A DNA stretch of 10,000 nucleotides from DASUBN01 sp035465695 (GTDB taxonomy: Bacteria > Pseudomonadota > Gammaproteobacteria > Natronospirales > REEB76). Position numbers and translations under genes: made by a program. The notes under the pieces are model-generated. The model searched no databases. It was not told the origin of the DNA and saw nothing but the letters and a program-made list of their open reading frames with translations. The stretch covers positions 1 to 10,000 of the forward strand of contig DATIVR010000200.1 in assembly GCA_035465695.1 (NCBI GenBank), written 5' to 3'. Positions 1 to 6,743 of the stretch are shown here, piece by piece. Positions within the stretch are counted from its first letter, which is position 1. Every line of letters begins with the position of its first letter.

Positions 1-2264
1 GCGAGGTGCTCAAGGACGCCGGCGTCAGCGCGGGCGAGACCCTGGTGGCCTACTTCTGCATGGAATACGGCCTGCACGAGAGCCTGCAACTGTATTCCGG
101 CGGTCTCGGCGTGCTGGCGGGTGACTATTGCAAGGCCGCCAGTGACCTCAGCCTGCCCTTCGTGGCGGTGGGCCTCATGTACCGCCTTGGGTATTTCACC
201 CAGACCATCGATGCGAACGGCGAGCAGCAGGTGCACCACCTGCCGGTGAAGATCAGGGACCTGCCGGTGCGCGCCGCCCGCGACCCGCAGGGCCATGAGA
301 TCCGCGTGACCGTGCATATCGCCGACCATCCGGTGCAGGTGCGTGTATGGCAGGTACCGGTGGGCAACGTGCGCCTGCTGCTGCTCGACACCGACCTCGA
401 TGAGAACAGCGAGGAAGATCGCGCCATCACCTATCAGCTCTACGGCGGCAACAAGGAGATCCGCATCGCCCAGGAGATCGTGCTCGGCATCGGCGGCGTG
501 CGGGCACTGCGCGCGGTGGGGATCGACCCGGCCGTGTGGCACATGAACGAGGGCCATGCCGCCTTCCTCGGCCTGGAGCGCTGCCGCGAGTTGGTGGGTC
601 AAGGCCTACCCTTCGACACCGCCGCCGAGATCGTGGCGGCCACCACGGTGTTCACCACCCACACGCCGGTGCCGGCCGGCCATGACGTGTTCAGCGAAGA
701 TCTCATGCGCACCCACCTCGAGTGGGCCGCCACGGACCTGAAGCTCGGCTTCGAACGGCTGATGCAGCTCGGCGCCTCACCCACCGGTGGCACGGGCGGC
801 TTCAACATGACAGCTCTCGCGCTCAGGCTCTCGCGCCGGCACAACGGCGTGAGCCGGGTACATCGCGGCGTCGCCGCGGACATGGAAGGCTACGTCTGGC
901 CGCAGGTGCCGCCGGAAGACAATCCCATGGACTACGTCAACAACGGCGTGCATGTGCCCACGTTCATGGCACGCGATTGGATCACGCTGCTGGACGAGGC
1001 GCATCCTGAATGGCGCGGCCGCATGACCGACACCAGGTTCTGGCCGGCCATACTCAGTGAGGTCGGTGACGAACGTTTCTGGGAGATCCGGCGAAACTTG
1101 AAGCGGGAGATGTTGCAGGGGATACGCGAGACCTTGCAGCGGCAATACCAGCGCAACCACGCCGGCCGTGGCCGCCTCGAACAGATGCTGCAGGCGCTGG
1201 GAGACGGACAGATCGACACCCTCATGCTGGGGTTCGCGCGCCGCTTCGCCACCTACAAGCGTGCACTGCTGCTGTTCCAGGACCCGCAACGTCTCCTCAA
1301 GCTGCTGCAGAATCGTGACAAGCCGCTGGTGCTGCTGTTCGCAGGCAAGGCCCACCCGCAGGACAAGCCGGCCCAGCACATCATCCGGGAGCTGAACCGC
1401 TACGCCCAGCTCCCCGAATACGCCGGCAAGGTCTTCTTCATCGAGGGCCATGACATCGCGGTGGAGCGGCACCTGGTGAGCGGCGTGGACCTGTGGCTGA
1501 ACACGCCGTTCTATCCACTCGAGGCCAGCGGCACCTCCGGGCAGAAGGCCGCCATCAATGGCGTGCTGAACCTGAGCGTGATGGACGGCTGGTGGGCTGA
1601 GGGCTATGACGGCCGCAATGGCTGGGCCATCCCTGCCCACGACCCGGCACTGGATGCCGACTACCGCAGCCGCATCGAATCGGAGGAATTGCTGGATATC
1701 CTGGAACGCGAGGCGATCCCGCTCTATTACCGCCGCGATGCGGCCGGCGTGCCGGGCGAATGGATCCGGATGGCGCGCCATTCGATGGCAAGCATCCTGC
1801 CGCGTTACACCTCGGAGCGAATGGTGATGGACTATCTGCGGCGGTTCTACCTCCCGGCACGCAAGCAGGGCCACATGTTGCGCGAACACGGTGCCGCCGT
1901 GGCCGGCAAGCTCGCCGAATGGAAGGAACGGGTGCGGAAATCCTGGCCGCAAGTGACGGCGAAATGGCTGATGCCGCCGCCCTCCCAGGTGAGCACCGGC
2001 GAAACCCTGCATCTCGCCTTCAGCGTGAGACCGGCTGGGCTGAGCCCCGCGGACTTGCGGGCGGAAGCGATACTGGAGAACACCGAGACCGGCGAGCGCA
2101 GCCTGTTGGAATTCGAGGCCGCAGGCAGAGAGGATGGCGAATTGCGTTTCGAGCTCGAGACGGTGCCGCCCAGCAATGGCCTGATGCAGCTGTCGGTGCG
2201 GTTGTATCCGTTCGATCAGGCCTTGGCGCACCCCTTCGAGATGGGCTGCATGCTTTCGCTGTAA
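1..2264 (+). CDS. glgP: Alpha-glucan (glycogen/maltodextrin) phosphorylase, 5'-truncated
   Basis: This GT35 family enzyme uses phosphate and PLP to release glucose-1-phosphate from the non-reducing ends of alpha-1,4-glucans in the cytoplasm. The frame is open to the left edge (first full codon at base 3), so the GTG at 6 is not the real start. Family members of this type carry roughly 100 further N-terminal residues, which lie outside the window. Numbering from that GTG, visible motifs are AYFCMEYGLHES (about 15-26), SGGLGVLAGD (31-40), NEGHAAF (181-187), HTPVPAGHD (219-227), NNGVHVP (312-318) and FATYKR (414-419). The PLP-site segment is EASGTSGQKAAING, with the probable Schiff-base lysine at K514 (codon 1545-1547). 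The sequence fits the short alpha-glucan phosphorylase subfamily rather than E. coli GlgP/MalP. After about residue 655 there is a beta-rich C-terminal domain. It converges on malQ with a 4 bp gap. The family call is firm; the preferred substrate is inferred. Confidence 0.95.
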   Translation, partial: EVLKDAGVSAGETLVAYFCMEYGLHESLQLYSGGLGVLAGDYCKAASDLSLPFVAVGLMYRLGYFTQTIDANGEQQVHHLPVKIRDLPVRAARDPQGHEIRVTVHIADHPVQVRVWQVPVGNVRLLLLDTDLDENSEEDRAITYQLYGGNKEIRIAQEIVLGIGGVRALRAVGIDPAVWHMNEGHAAFLGLERCRELVGQGLPFDTAAEIVAATTVFTTHTPVPAGHDVFSEDLMRTHLEWAATDLKLGFERLMQLGASPTGGTGGFNMTALALRLSRRHNGVSRVHRGVAADMEGYVWPQVPPEDNPMDYVNNGVHVPTFMARDWITLLDEAHPEWRGRMTDTRFWPAILSEVGDERFWEIRRNLKREMLQGIRETLQRQYQRNHAGRGRLEQMLQALGDGQIDTLMLGFARRFATYKRALLLFQDPQRLLKLLQNRDKPLVLLFAGKAHPQDKPAQHIIRELNRYAQLPEYAGKVFFIEGHDIAVERHLVSGVDLWLNTPFYPLEASGTSGQKAAINGVLNLSVMDGWWAEGYDGRNGWAIPAHDPALDADYRSRIESEELLDILEREAIPLYYRRDAAGVPGEWIRMARHSMASILPRYTSERMVMDYLRRFYLPARKQGHMLREHGAAVAGKLAEWKERVRKSWPQVTAKWLMPPPSQVSTGETLHLAFSVRPAGLSPADLRAEAILENTETGERSLLEFEAAGREDGELRFELETVPPSNGLMQLSVRLYPFDQALAHPFEMGCMLSL

Positions 2265-2268
2265 ACGC

Positions 2269-3633
2269 TCACACGATCCTGTCGTACAGCTCCAGGAGGC
2301 CGCGGAGCTTCTGTGCCAGCGCCGGATCGAGCGCCTCTGCCGGACAACGCCAACGCCAGTTCCCCTCCGCCGTACCGGGCGTGTTCATACGGGCACGCGC
2401 GTCCAGCCCGAGGCAATCCTGCAACGGCAAGATCGCGAGTTCGCAGACCGAAGCCAGCGCCGCGTGCACCAGGGGCCAGGGCATGGGGTCGGCTGGCTGA
2501 TCGAGGTACTGCATGGCGCGGTTCCGACTGGCTTCATCCAGCGCCTGCCACCAGCCGAGCGTGGTGTTGTTGTCGTGCGTGCCGGTATAGACCACGCCGT
2601 GCACCTCGTGATTGTGCGGCAGATGCGTGCTGTGGGGATCCCCCTCGAAGGCGAACTGCAGTACATGCATGCCGGGCAGTCCCAGCCGCCGCCGCAGGGC
2701 GTGCACCTCGGGCGTGATGTAACCCAGGTCCTCAGCCACGAAAGCATACGGTCCGAGCGCCGCGCGCACTGCGCCGAACCAGGCATCACCGGGTACCGCC
2801 TTCCAATGCCCCTCCCTGGCGGTGGCGGCACCGGCGGGGATGGCCCAGCTCGCCTCCAGACCGCGGAAGTGATCGATGCGCAGCAGGTCAAACCGTTCCG
2901 TCTGCACCCGCAGGCGCTCGATCCACCAGCGGAATCCATCGGCGGCGCAAGCCTGCCAGTGGTACTGAGGACAACCCCAGTCCTGGCCTTCCGCCGCGAA
3001 CGCATCGGGCGGCGCACCGGCGGTCTCGGTCATGCGGCCGCTGTCGTCGAGGCAGAACAACTCCCGGTGGCACCATACATCCGCGCTGTCATGGGCGGCG
3101 AATAGGGGCAGGTCGCCAAAGATGTGGATGCCTTTGGCATTGGCGTAAGATTTGAGATGCTGCCAGGCGCAGAAGAAGCGATACTGCGCGCGCCGCTCCG
3201 TCTCCATGGACGCCTCGAGCGCGGTCCGGGCTGCCGCCAGCGCCGCCGGATTGCGGTCCCGCAGCTCCGCCGACCAGTGGAACCACGCTGCACCTTGATG
3301 GCGCCCGCGCAAGGCCCGATACAGCACGAAGTCCTCGAGCCAATAGCGATTGCTCTCGCGGAACTCCTCATAGTTCTGCGGACCCTGCACGTCCTCGGCC
3401 GCGAGAAGAGTGTTGCCGGCAAAGGCCGAGTCGCTCTGATAGGGTGATCCTGATTCATTCACCGGGCCGAGCGGCAAGGTCTGCCAGACACTGAAGCCGG
3501 CGTCGGCCAGGAAATCGACGAAGCGCCTCGCCTCACCGACGATGCGGCCCTGCGCGCCGCTTCCCGGCAGGCTGGTGACATGAGCCAACACCCCGGCACG
3601 GCGCGCGCCGAACACCCCCTGCGGCGCGGTCAC
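2269..3633 (-). CDS. malQ: 4-alpha-glucanotransferase (amylomaltase), short form
   Basis: This GH77 enzyme transfers alpha-1,4-glucan segments between maltodextrins, so short chains left by phosphorolysis can be rebuilt. The 454-residue protein opens with GVLAHVTSLPGSG (14-26) and has SPYQSDSAFAGN (63-74) and GDLPLFAAHDSADVW (173-187). The catalytic triad is recognisable: nucleophile D254 in RIDHFRG, acid/base E301 in AEDLG, and D354 in GTHDN. The GTG start at 3633 is supported by a GGAAG ribosome-binding site 5 nt upstream and by the family N-terminus beginning close to it. The start lies 1 nt after the GH57 stop codon, suggesting co-transcription and translational coupling with glgC and the GH57 gene. 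The protein is about 45 residues shorter than Thermus amylomaltase as I recall it. The missing part falls between N74 and W98. No frameshift or stop is seen, and all catalytic residues are intact. Confidence 0.95.
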   Translation of the reverse strand: MTAPQGVFGARRAGVLAHVTSLPGSGAQGRIVGEARRFVDFLADAGFSVWQTLPLGPVNESGSPYQSDSAFAGNTLLAAEDVQGPQNYEEFRESNRYWLEDFVLYRALRGRHQGAAWFHWSAELRDRNPAALAAARTALEASMETERRAQYRFFCAWQHLKSYANAKGIHIFGDLPLFAAHDSADVWCHRELFCLDDSGRMTETAGAPPDAFAAEGQDWGCPQYHWQACAADGFRWWIERLRVQTERFDLLRIDHFRGLEASWAIPAGAATAREGHWKAVPGDAWFGAVRAALGPYAFVAEDLGYITPEVHALRRRLGLPGMHVLQFAFEGDPHSTHLPHNHEVHGVVYTGTHDNNTTLGWWQALDEASRNRAMQYLDQPADPMPWPLVHAALASVCELAILPLQDCLGLDARARMNTPGTAEGNWRWRCPAEALDPALAQKLRGLLELYDRIV

Positions 3634-3634
3634 G

Positions 3635-5317
3635 TCAGCTTCCGGGCCGCATCACGCCACCCTGCACCCCGGCCTTGCCGCGGCTGAAAGGCGTGCCGAG
3701 ATAATCCGGCGGCGACTCCTTCAGCAGGTCGTAGAGACCTTGCAGTTGCAGCCGGTAGAGATGTTCGAATTGGGCCACCACTCCCTCCGGATTGTAGTCG
3801 CCGGGCCACCAGAACCAGTCGGAACCCTCGCACACTGCGAGTTGTTGTTCGATGCGCGCCACGTCGGCCTCGCTGAACCGCCGCGACTCCAGTGCCTCAT
3901 GGCATGCACTCTTGGCATCCACCAGCATGTCCCAAGCCCGGTTCTTGTCCGGGTCCCCCATCCAGGTGGTGAGGTCACCGTAGACCCAGCTGCCCGCGAC
4001 CAGCTGCGGCAACGGCCGCTTGGTCACGCCCGCATCCTCCACGCAACGGCTGAAGGTGGTGAGGTCGAAGCGTGCATCCTGCGATAAGGCACGATACAGG
4101 GCCGACAGGAAGAAATAGCCATTGTTGGGATAGTGCTCCCAGGCGTTCTCCCCGTCCAGCGCGATGGTCACCACCCGCCCAGGCTCCGCCTCGGCTTCGG
4201 CGATCGCCGCCAGACGGTTCGTCAGGTCAGCCACCGCGTCGTCGGCATGCCAGTCCTTGTAGCGGAAGCCCACCAGATCCGATAGTTCATCGTCACGGAA
4301 GAACAAGGTGACTTCCGAACCCTCGAATTGATAAGCCCGATGCAAGGCGTCGGAAGGGATCGGGTCCACACCCAGGCTGTTCTGCAGCACCCGCTGGCCG
4401 GTGGCCGCCCAACGCAGGCCATGCCGGCCGAGCAGCGAGACCGAGGCGCGGGATACGGCGCCCTCCGAGGGCCAGCAACCACTGGGAGCGGCGCCGAAAC
4501 TCCGTCCGAAGATGTCCTTGCCGCGCTCGAGATGCCATTCGGCCCGGGTCGCGCCATCGGGATAGCACCCCGACTCCGGCAAGGACAAATCGGGCCGAGC
4601 CTCCCGGGCCGCATTGAAATCCAGCAGCAGCGGCAGTATGGGATGGGCGTAAGGGTTCATGCTGAGCTCGATCCGCGAGTCCTGCGCCAGCGCGCGGTAG
4701 CGGGGCACGATGCCCTTCAGCACGTCATGGATCAAGGCCAGCAGCGTGCGCCGGTCTTGCGCGGTATAGCCGCGGCCTTTCGCCATGAGTTCGATGGCCC
4801 TGGGTTCGGCGCGGCGCACCGTCTCGCCCAGCCATGACAGGTGGTACCAGACCAGCAGATCGGCGAGGAACTGCGCCTCGATATACGCGACGGCAGCGGG
4901 CCTGGCCAGCATCCAGTCCGCCATCTCCGCCAGCAACCTGAAGGGAGCGTAAGGTTCCACCATCCTCTGCCGCTGCAGCATGAGGCAGGCCGACAGCAAT
5001 GCCCGCCGCTCCTCTATGCCGGAAGGCAGCGCCACACCCCCCAGCGCAGCGAGCAAGGGATCGCGCAGGCTGCCGTGGCCACCCAGGAATCCCTCCAGCT
5101 GCCGGCAGTAGTCCTCCAACTGTTCCAGCAGCGCCGGAGAGAAGTTGACCACCGCCGCCGCACCCGGCTGATCCTCCAGGTGCGTCGCCATGTCGCTGTA
5201 GTCCTTGATGCCATGCAGGTAGGTCCAGGGCGCCAGATACCGTCCGGCCAGCGGTTCCCGGTACACGGGTTGGTGCATGTGCCAAAGCAGCACCACCCGC
5301 AGACGTTCAGCGGGCAT
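3635..5317 (-). CDS. GH57 family glycoside hydrolase (alpha-amylase/amylopullulanase-like)
   Basis: A 560-residue cytoplasmic protein of glycoside hydrolase family 57, which contains alpha-amylases, amylopullulanases, 4-alpha-glucanotransferases and branching enzymes. Family signatures appear in order: WHMHQP (12-17, with the HQP of region 1), the NPYAHPILPLL segment (221-231), SGCWPSEGAVS (279-289), FFRDDELSDLVGF (339-351) and LDGENAWEHYP (387-397). By analogy with characterised GH57 enzymes, E285 is the probable nucleophile and D342 the probable acid/base. Tryptophan-rich segments near 442-463 and 499-509 may form substrate subsites. The ATG start overlaps the glgC stop region by 11 bp. No clear Shine-Dalgarno site precedes it, so translation probably depends on coupling to glgC. 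Placement between glgC and malQ points to glycogen or maltodextrin turnover. Whether it hydrolyses alpha-1,4 bonds, alpha-1,6 bonds or transfers glucan cannot be read from sequence alone, so no gene symbol is given. Confidence 0.9.
   Translation of the reverse strand: MPAERLRVVLLWHMHQPVYREPLAGRYLAPWTYLHGIKDYSDMATHLEDQPGAAAVVNFSPALLEQLEDYCRQLEGFLGGHGSLRDPLLAALGGVALPSGIEERRALLSACLMLQRQRMVEPYAPFRLLAEMADWMLARPAAVAYIEAQFLADLLVWYHLSWLGETVRRAEPRAIELMAKGRGYTAQDRRTLLALIHDVLKGIVPRYRALAQDSRIELSMNPYAHPILPLLLDFNAAREARPDLSLPESGCYPDGATRAEWHLERGKDIFGRSFGAAPSGCWPSEGAVSRASVSLLGRHGLRWAATGQRVLQNSLGVDPIPSDALHRAYQFEGSEVTLFFRDDELSDLVGFRYKDWHADDAVADLTNRLAAIAEAEAEPGRVVTIALDGENAWEHYPNNGYFFLSALYRALSQDARFDLTTFSRCVEDAGVTKRPLPQLVAGSWVYGDLTTWMGDPDKNRAWDMLVDAKSACHEALESRRFSEADVARIEQQLAVCEGSDWFWWPGDYNPEGVVAQFEHLYRLQLQGLYDLLKESPPDYLGTPFSRGKAGVQGGVMRPGS
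3639..3643 (-). promoter_or_regulatory. Ribosome-binding site of malQ
   Basis: GGAAG read on the - strand lies 5 nt upstream of the malQ GTG start, inside the last codons of the GH57 gene. It supports the GTG at 3633 as the start and fits translational coupling across the 1 nt gap. Confidence 0.6.
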
Positions 5318-6578
5318 AGCTCAGGGATTGCTGCAGCATCTCCGGGGTGACCAGCACGGTGCCGCCGGGGGCCACCTCGAAACGTCCGCCATCCTTTCCC
5401 CGGTCGAAGCCGATCTCGGTGCCGGGCGGGATGATGCATCCGGTCTCGATGACCGCGTTGCGGATATGGCAGTGGGCTCCGATGCGTGCACCGGGAAGGA
5501 CCACCGTGCTATCCACGTCGGCGCCCTCGTCCACGTAAACGTCGTTGCACAGGAGCGAATGGTGCACATGGCCGCCGGCGATGATGCAGCCTTCCGCGAC
5601 CATGGACTCCACGGCCAGGCCGCGCCGCTGGCTCTCGTCGAACACGAACTTGGCCGGCGGCGAGAACTGTTGGTAGGACCAGATCGGCCAATTGCGATCA
5701 TAGAGGTTGAGCTCCGGCGTCACGCCGATGAGCTCCATGTTGGCTTCCCAGTAGGAGTCGAGGTCGCCCACGTCGCGCCAGTAGGCCGGCTGCTGGGTGC
5801 GGGGATCGGTGAAGGGGTAAGCATAGGTCCGCGCATCCAGGACCGCCTGGGGGATGATGTTCTTGCCGAAGTCATGCTGCGAGTTCGGGTTGGCCGCGTC
5901 CGCCACCAGCCGGTCCACCAGGAACTCGGTGTTGAAGATGTAGATGCCCATCGACGCCAGCGCATGCTCGGTGCTGCCGGGCATATGCTTGGGGCTCGCC
6001 GGCTTCTCCGCGAACTCGATCACCCGGCCCGTGTCGTCGGTGGCCATCACGCCGTAGGCCTTGGCGCGCTCCAGTGACACCGGGATGCAGCCCACCGTGA
6101 CGTCGGCCTCGCGGTTGAGGTGGAAGCCGAGCATCATGCCGTATTCCATCTTATAGACATGGTCGCCGCCCAACACCAGCACGAACCGCGGATCGTGCAC
6201 GCGGATGATCTCGAGGTTCTGATAGACGGCATCCGCGGTCCCTGAGTACCAGCCTTCGCCGACCTGCTGTTGAGCCGGCAGTATCTCCACGAACTCGCCG
6301 AGTTCGCCGTGCAGGAAGCCCCATCCCTGGCGGATGTGATGGATGAGCGAATGTGACTTGTATTGGGTCAGCACTCCCACGCGGCGGATGCCGGAGTTGA
6401 TGCAATTGGACAGCGGGAAATCGATGATGCGGTAACGGCCGCCGAAAGGCACTGCCGGCTTGGCGCGATGGCTGGTGAGGCCCCCGAGGCGCGTGCCCCG
6501 CCCTCCTGCCAACACCAGGGCCAGCGTGTCCCGCGGCAACTGCCCCGAGAATTGCAGATTGTTGATGACAACGGACAT
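5307..6578 (-). CDS. glgC: Glucose-1-phosphate adenylyltransferase (ADP-glucose pyrophosphorylase)
   Basis: Makes ADP-glucose from ATP and glucose-1-phosphate, the committed and usually regulated step of bacterial glycogen synthesis. The 423-residue protein (E. coli form 431) has the nucleotide-binding loop LAGGRGTRL (23-31), RAKPAVPFGG (38-47), NCINSGIRR (58-66), WYSGTADAV (110-118), GGDH with the probable catalytic D139, and the glucose-1-phosphate lysine K192 in EKP. A C-terminal left-handed beta-helix region follows about residue 310. I chose the ATG at 6578 because AGGAA lies 7 nt upstream and the protein then aligns with E. coli GlgC near its N-terminus. The frame extends 34 codons further up, without family similarity. 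Q72 and W110 match E. coli activation residues Q74 and W113, but several effector-site positions differ. It is the first gene of the leftward set, with its promoter presumably in 6579-6743. Confidence 0.97.
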   Translation of the reverse strand: MSVVINNLQFSGQLPRDTLALVLAGGRGTRLGGLTSHRAKPAVPFGGRYRIIDFPLSNCINSGIRRVGVLTQYKSHSLIHHIRQGWGFLHGELGEFVEILPAQQQVGEGWYSGTADAVYQNLEIIRVHDPRFVLVLGGDHVYKMEYGMMLGFHLNREADVTVGCIPVSLERAKAYGVMATDDTGRVIEFAEKPASPKHMPGSTEHALASMGIYIFNTEFLVDRLVADAANPNSQHDFGKNIIPQAVLDARTYAYPFTDPRTQQPAYWRDVGDLDSYWEANMELIGVTPELNLYDRNWPIWSYQQFSPPAKFVFDESQRRGLAVESMVAEGCIIAGGHVHHSLLCNDVYVDEGADVDSTVVLPGARIGAHCHIRNAVIETGCIIPPGTEIGFDRGKDGGRFEVAPGGTVLVTPEMLQQSLSYAR

Positions 6579-6585
6579 CCTTGTA

Positions 6586-6590
6586 TTCCT
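6586..6590 (-). promoter_or_regulatory. Ribosome-binding site of glgC
   Basis: AGGAA on the - strand, 7 nt before the ATG at 6578. This site decides the start in favour of a 423-residue GlgC over the longer open frame reaching 6680. Confidence 0.65.
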
Positions 6591-6660
6591 GCCTGGTTTG
6601 CCGGGTCGTCGGTGAATCGCGATAGCGTGGAGTGAAGTGCCGATGCCCGTCAATCGGGTG

Positions 6661-6691
6661 ATTACGGAAAATCCTCGCACTGCTGAGCCAA
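6661..6691 (-). promoter_or_regulatory. Candidate weak promoter for glgC-GH57-malQ
   Basis: Reading leftwards, TTGGCT (6691-6686) and CGTAAT (6666-6661) each match four of six sigma-70 consensus bases and are separated by 19 bp. A TTGACG at about 6654-6649 is a better -35 hexamer but has no acceptable -10 box at 16-18 bp. The evidence is weak. Confidence 0.2.
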
Positions 6692-6711
6692 CATCCGGGC
6701 GGCCGTCGAGC

Positions 6712-6717
6712 TATGAT
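6712..6717 (+). promoter_or_regulatory. Candidate -10 element for glgB-glgA
   Basis: TATGAT matches five of six positions of the sigma-70 -10 consensus and would give a short leader of about 20 nt before the glgB ATG. The region 17-18 bp upstream (around 6688-6694, CCAACAT) is a poor -35 match. This is a guess from sequence only; an activator-dependent or different promoter is equally possible. Confidence 0.3.
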
Positions 6718-6743
6718 GATCACGAGCCACGGTTACATTGATT

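Larger units (their letters stand above)
6579..6743. promoter_or_regulatory. Divergent glgC / glgB intergenic control region
   Basis: This 165 bp segment between the divergent glgC and glgB starts is the only real intergenic stretch in the window. It should carry the promoters for both the glgC-GH57-malQ and glgB-glgA transcripts. By eye it holds an 8 bp palindrome ATCGCGAT at 6616-6623, about 40 bp upstream of the glgC start, and a short inverted repeat CCCG/CGGG at 6646-6649 and 6655-6658. There is also a TGATCA palindrome at 6717-6722 next to a possible glgB -10 box. None of these matches an operator I can name. No riboswitch-like structure was recognised, although no folding was computed. 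Confidence 0.7.

Noticed and set aside
2288..2309. Inverted repeat AGCTCC/GGAGCT with a 10 nt loop, 24 bp past the glgP stop, as an intrinsic terminator
   Set aside because: The stem is only 6 bp, no T-run follows on the + strand, and it lies in Leu/Glu codons of malQ where such repeats arise by chance.
1760..2500. A 246-codon + strand frame crossing the glgP 3' end into malQ
   Set aside because: It is out of frame with glgP and antisense to malQ, and its arginine- and alanine-rich translation has no domain. It is a shadow of GC-rich coding.
6579..6680. N-terminal extension of glgC by 34 codons to an upstream start at 6680
   Set aside because: The extension lacks similarity to GlgC and would run through the likely promoter region. 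The ATG at 6578 has an AGGAA site 7 nt upstream and matches the family N-terminus.
6738..6743. TTG at 6738 as the glgB start
   Set aside because: It adds only two residues and has no better ribosome-binding site; the ATG at 6744 is the simpler choice.
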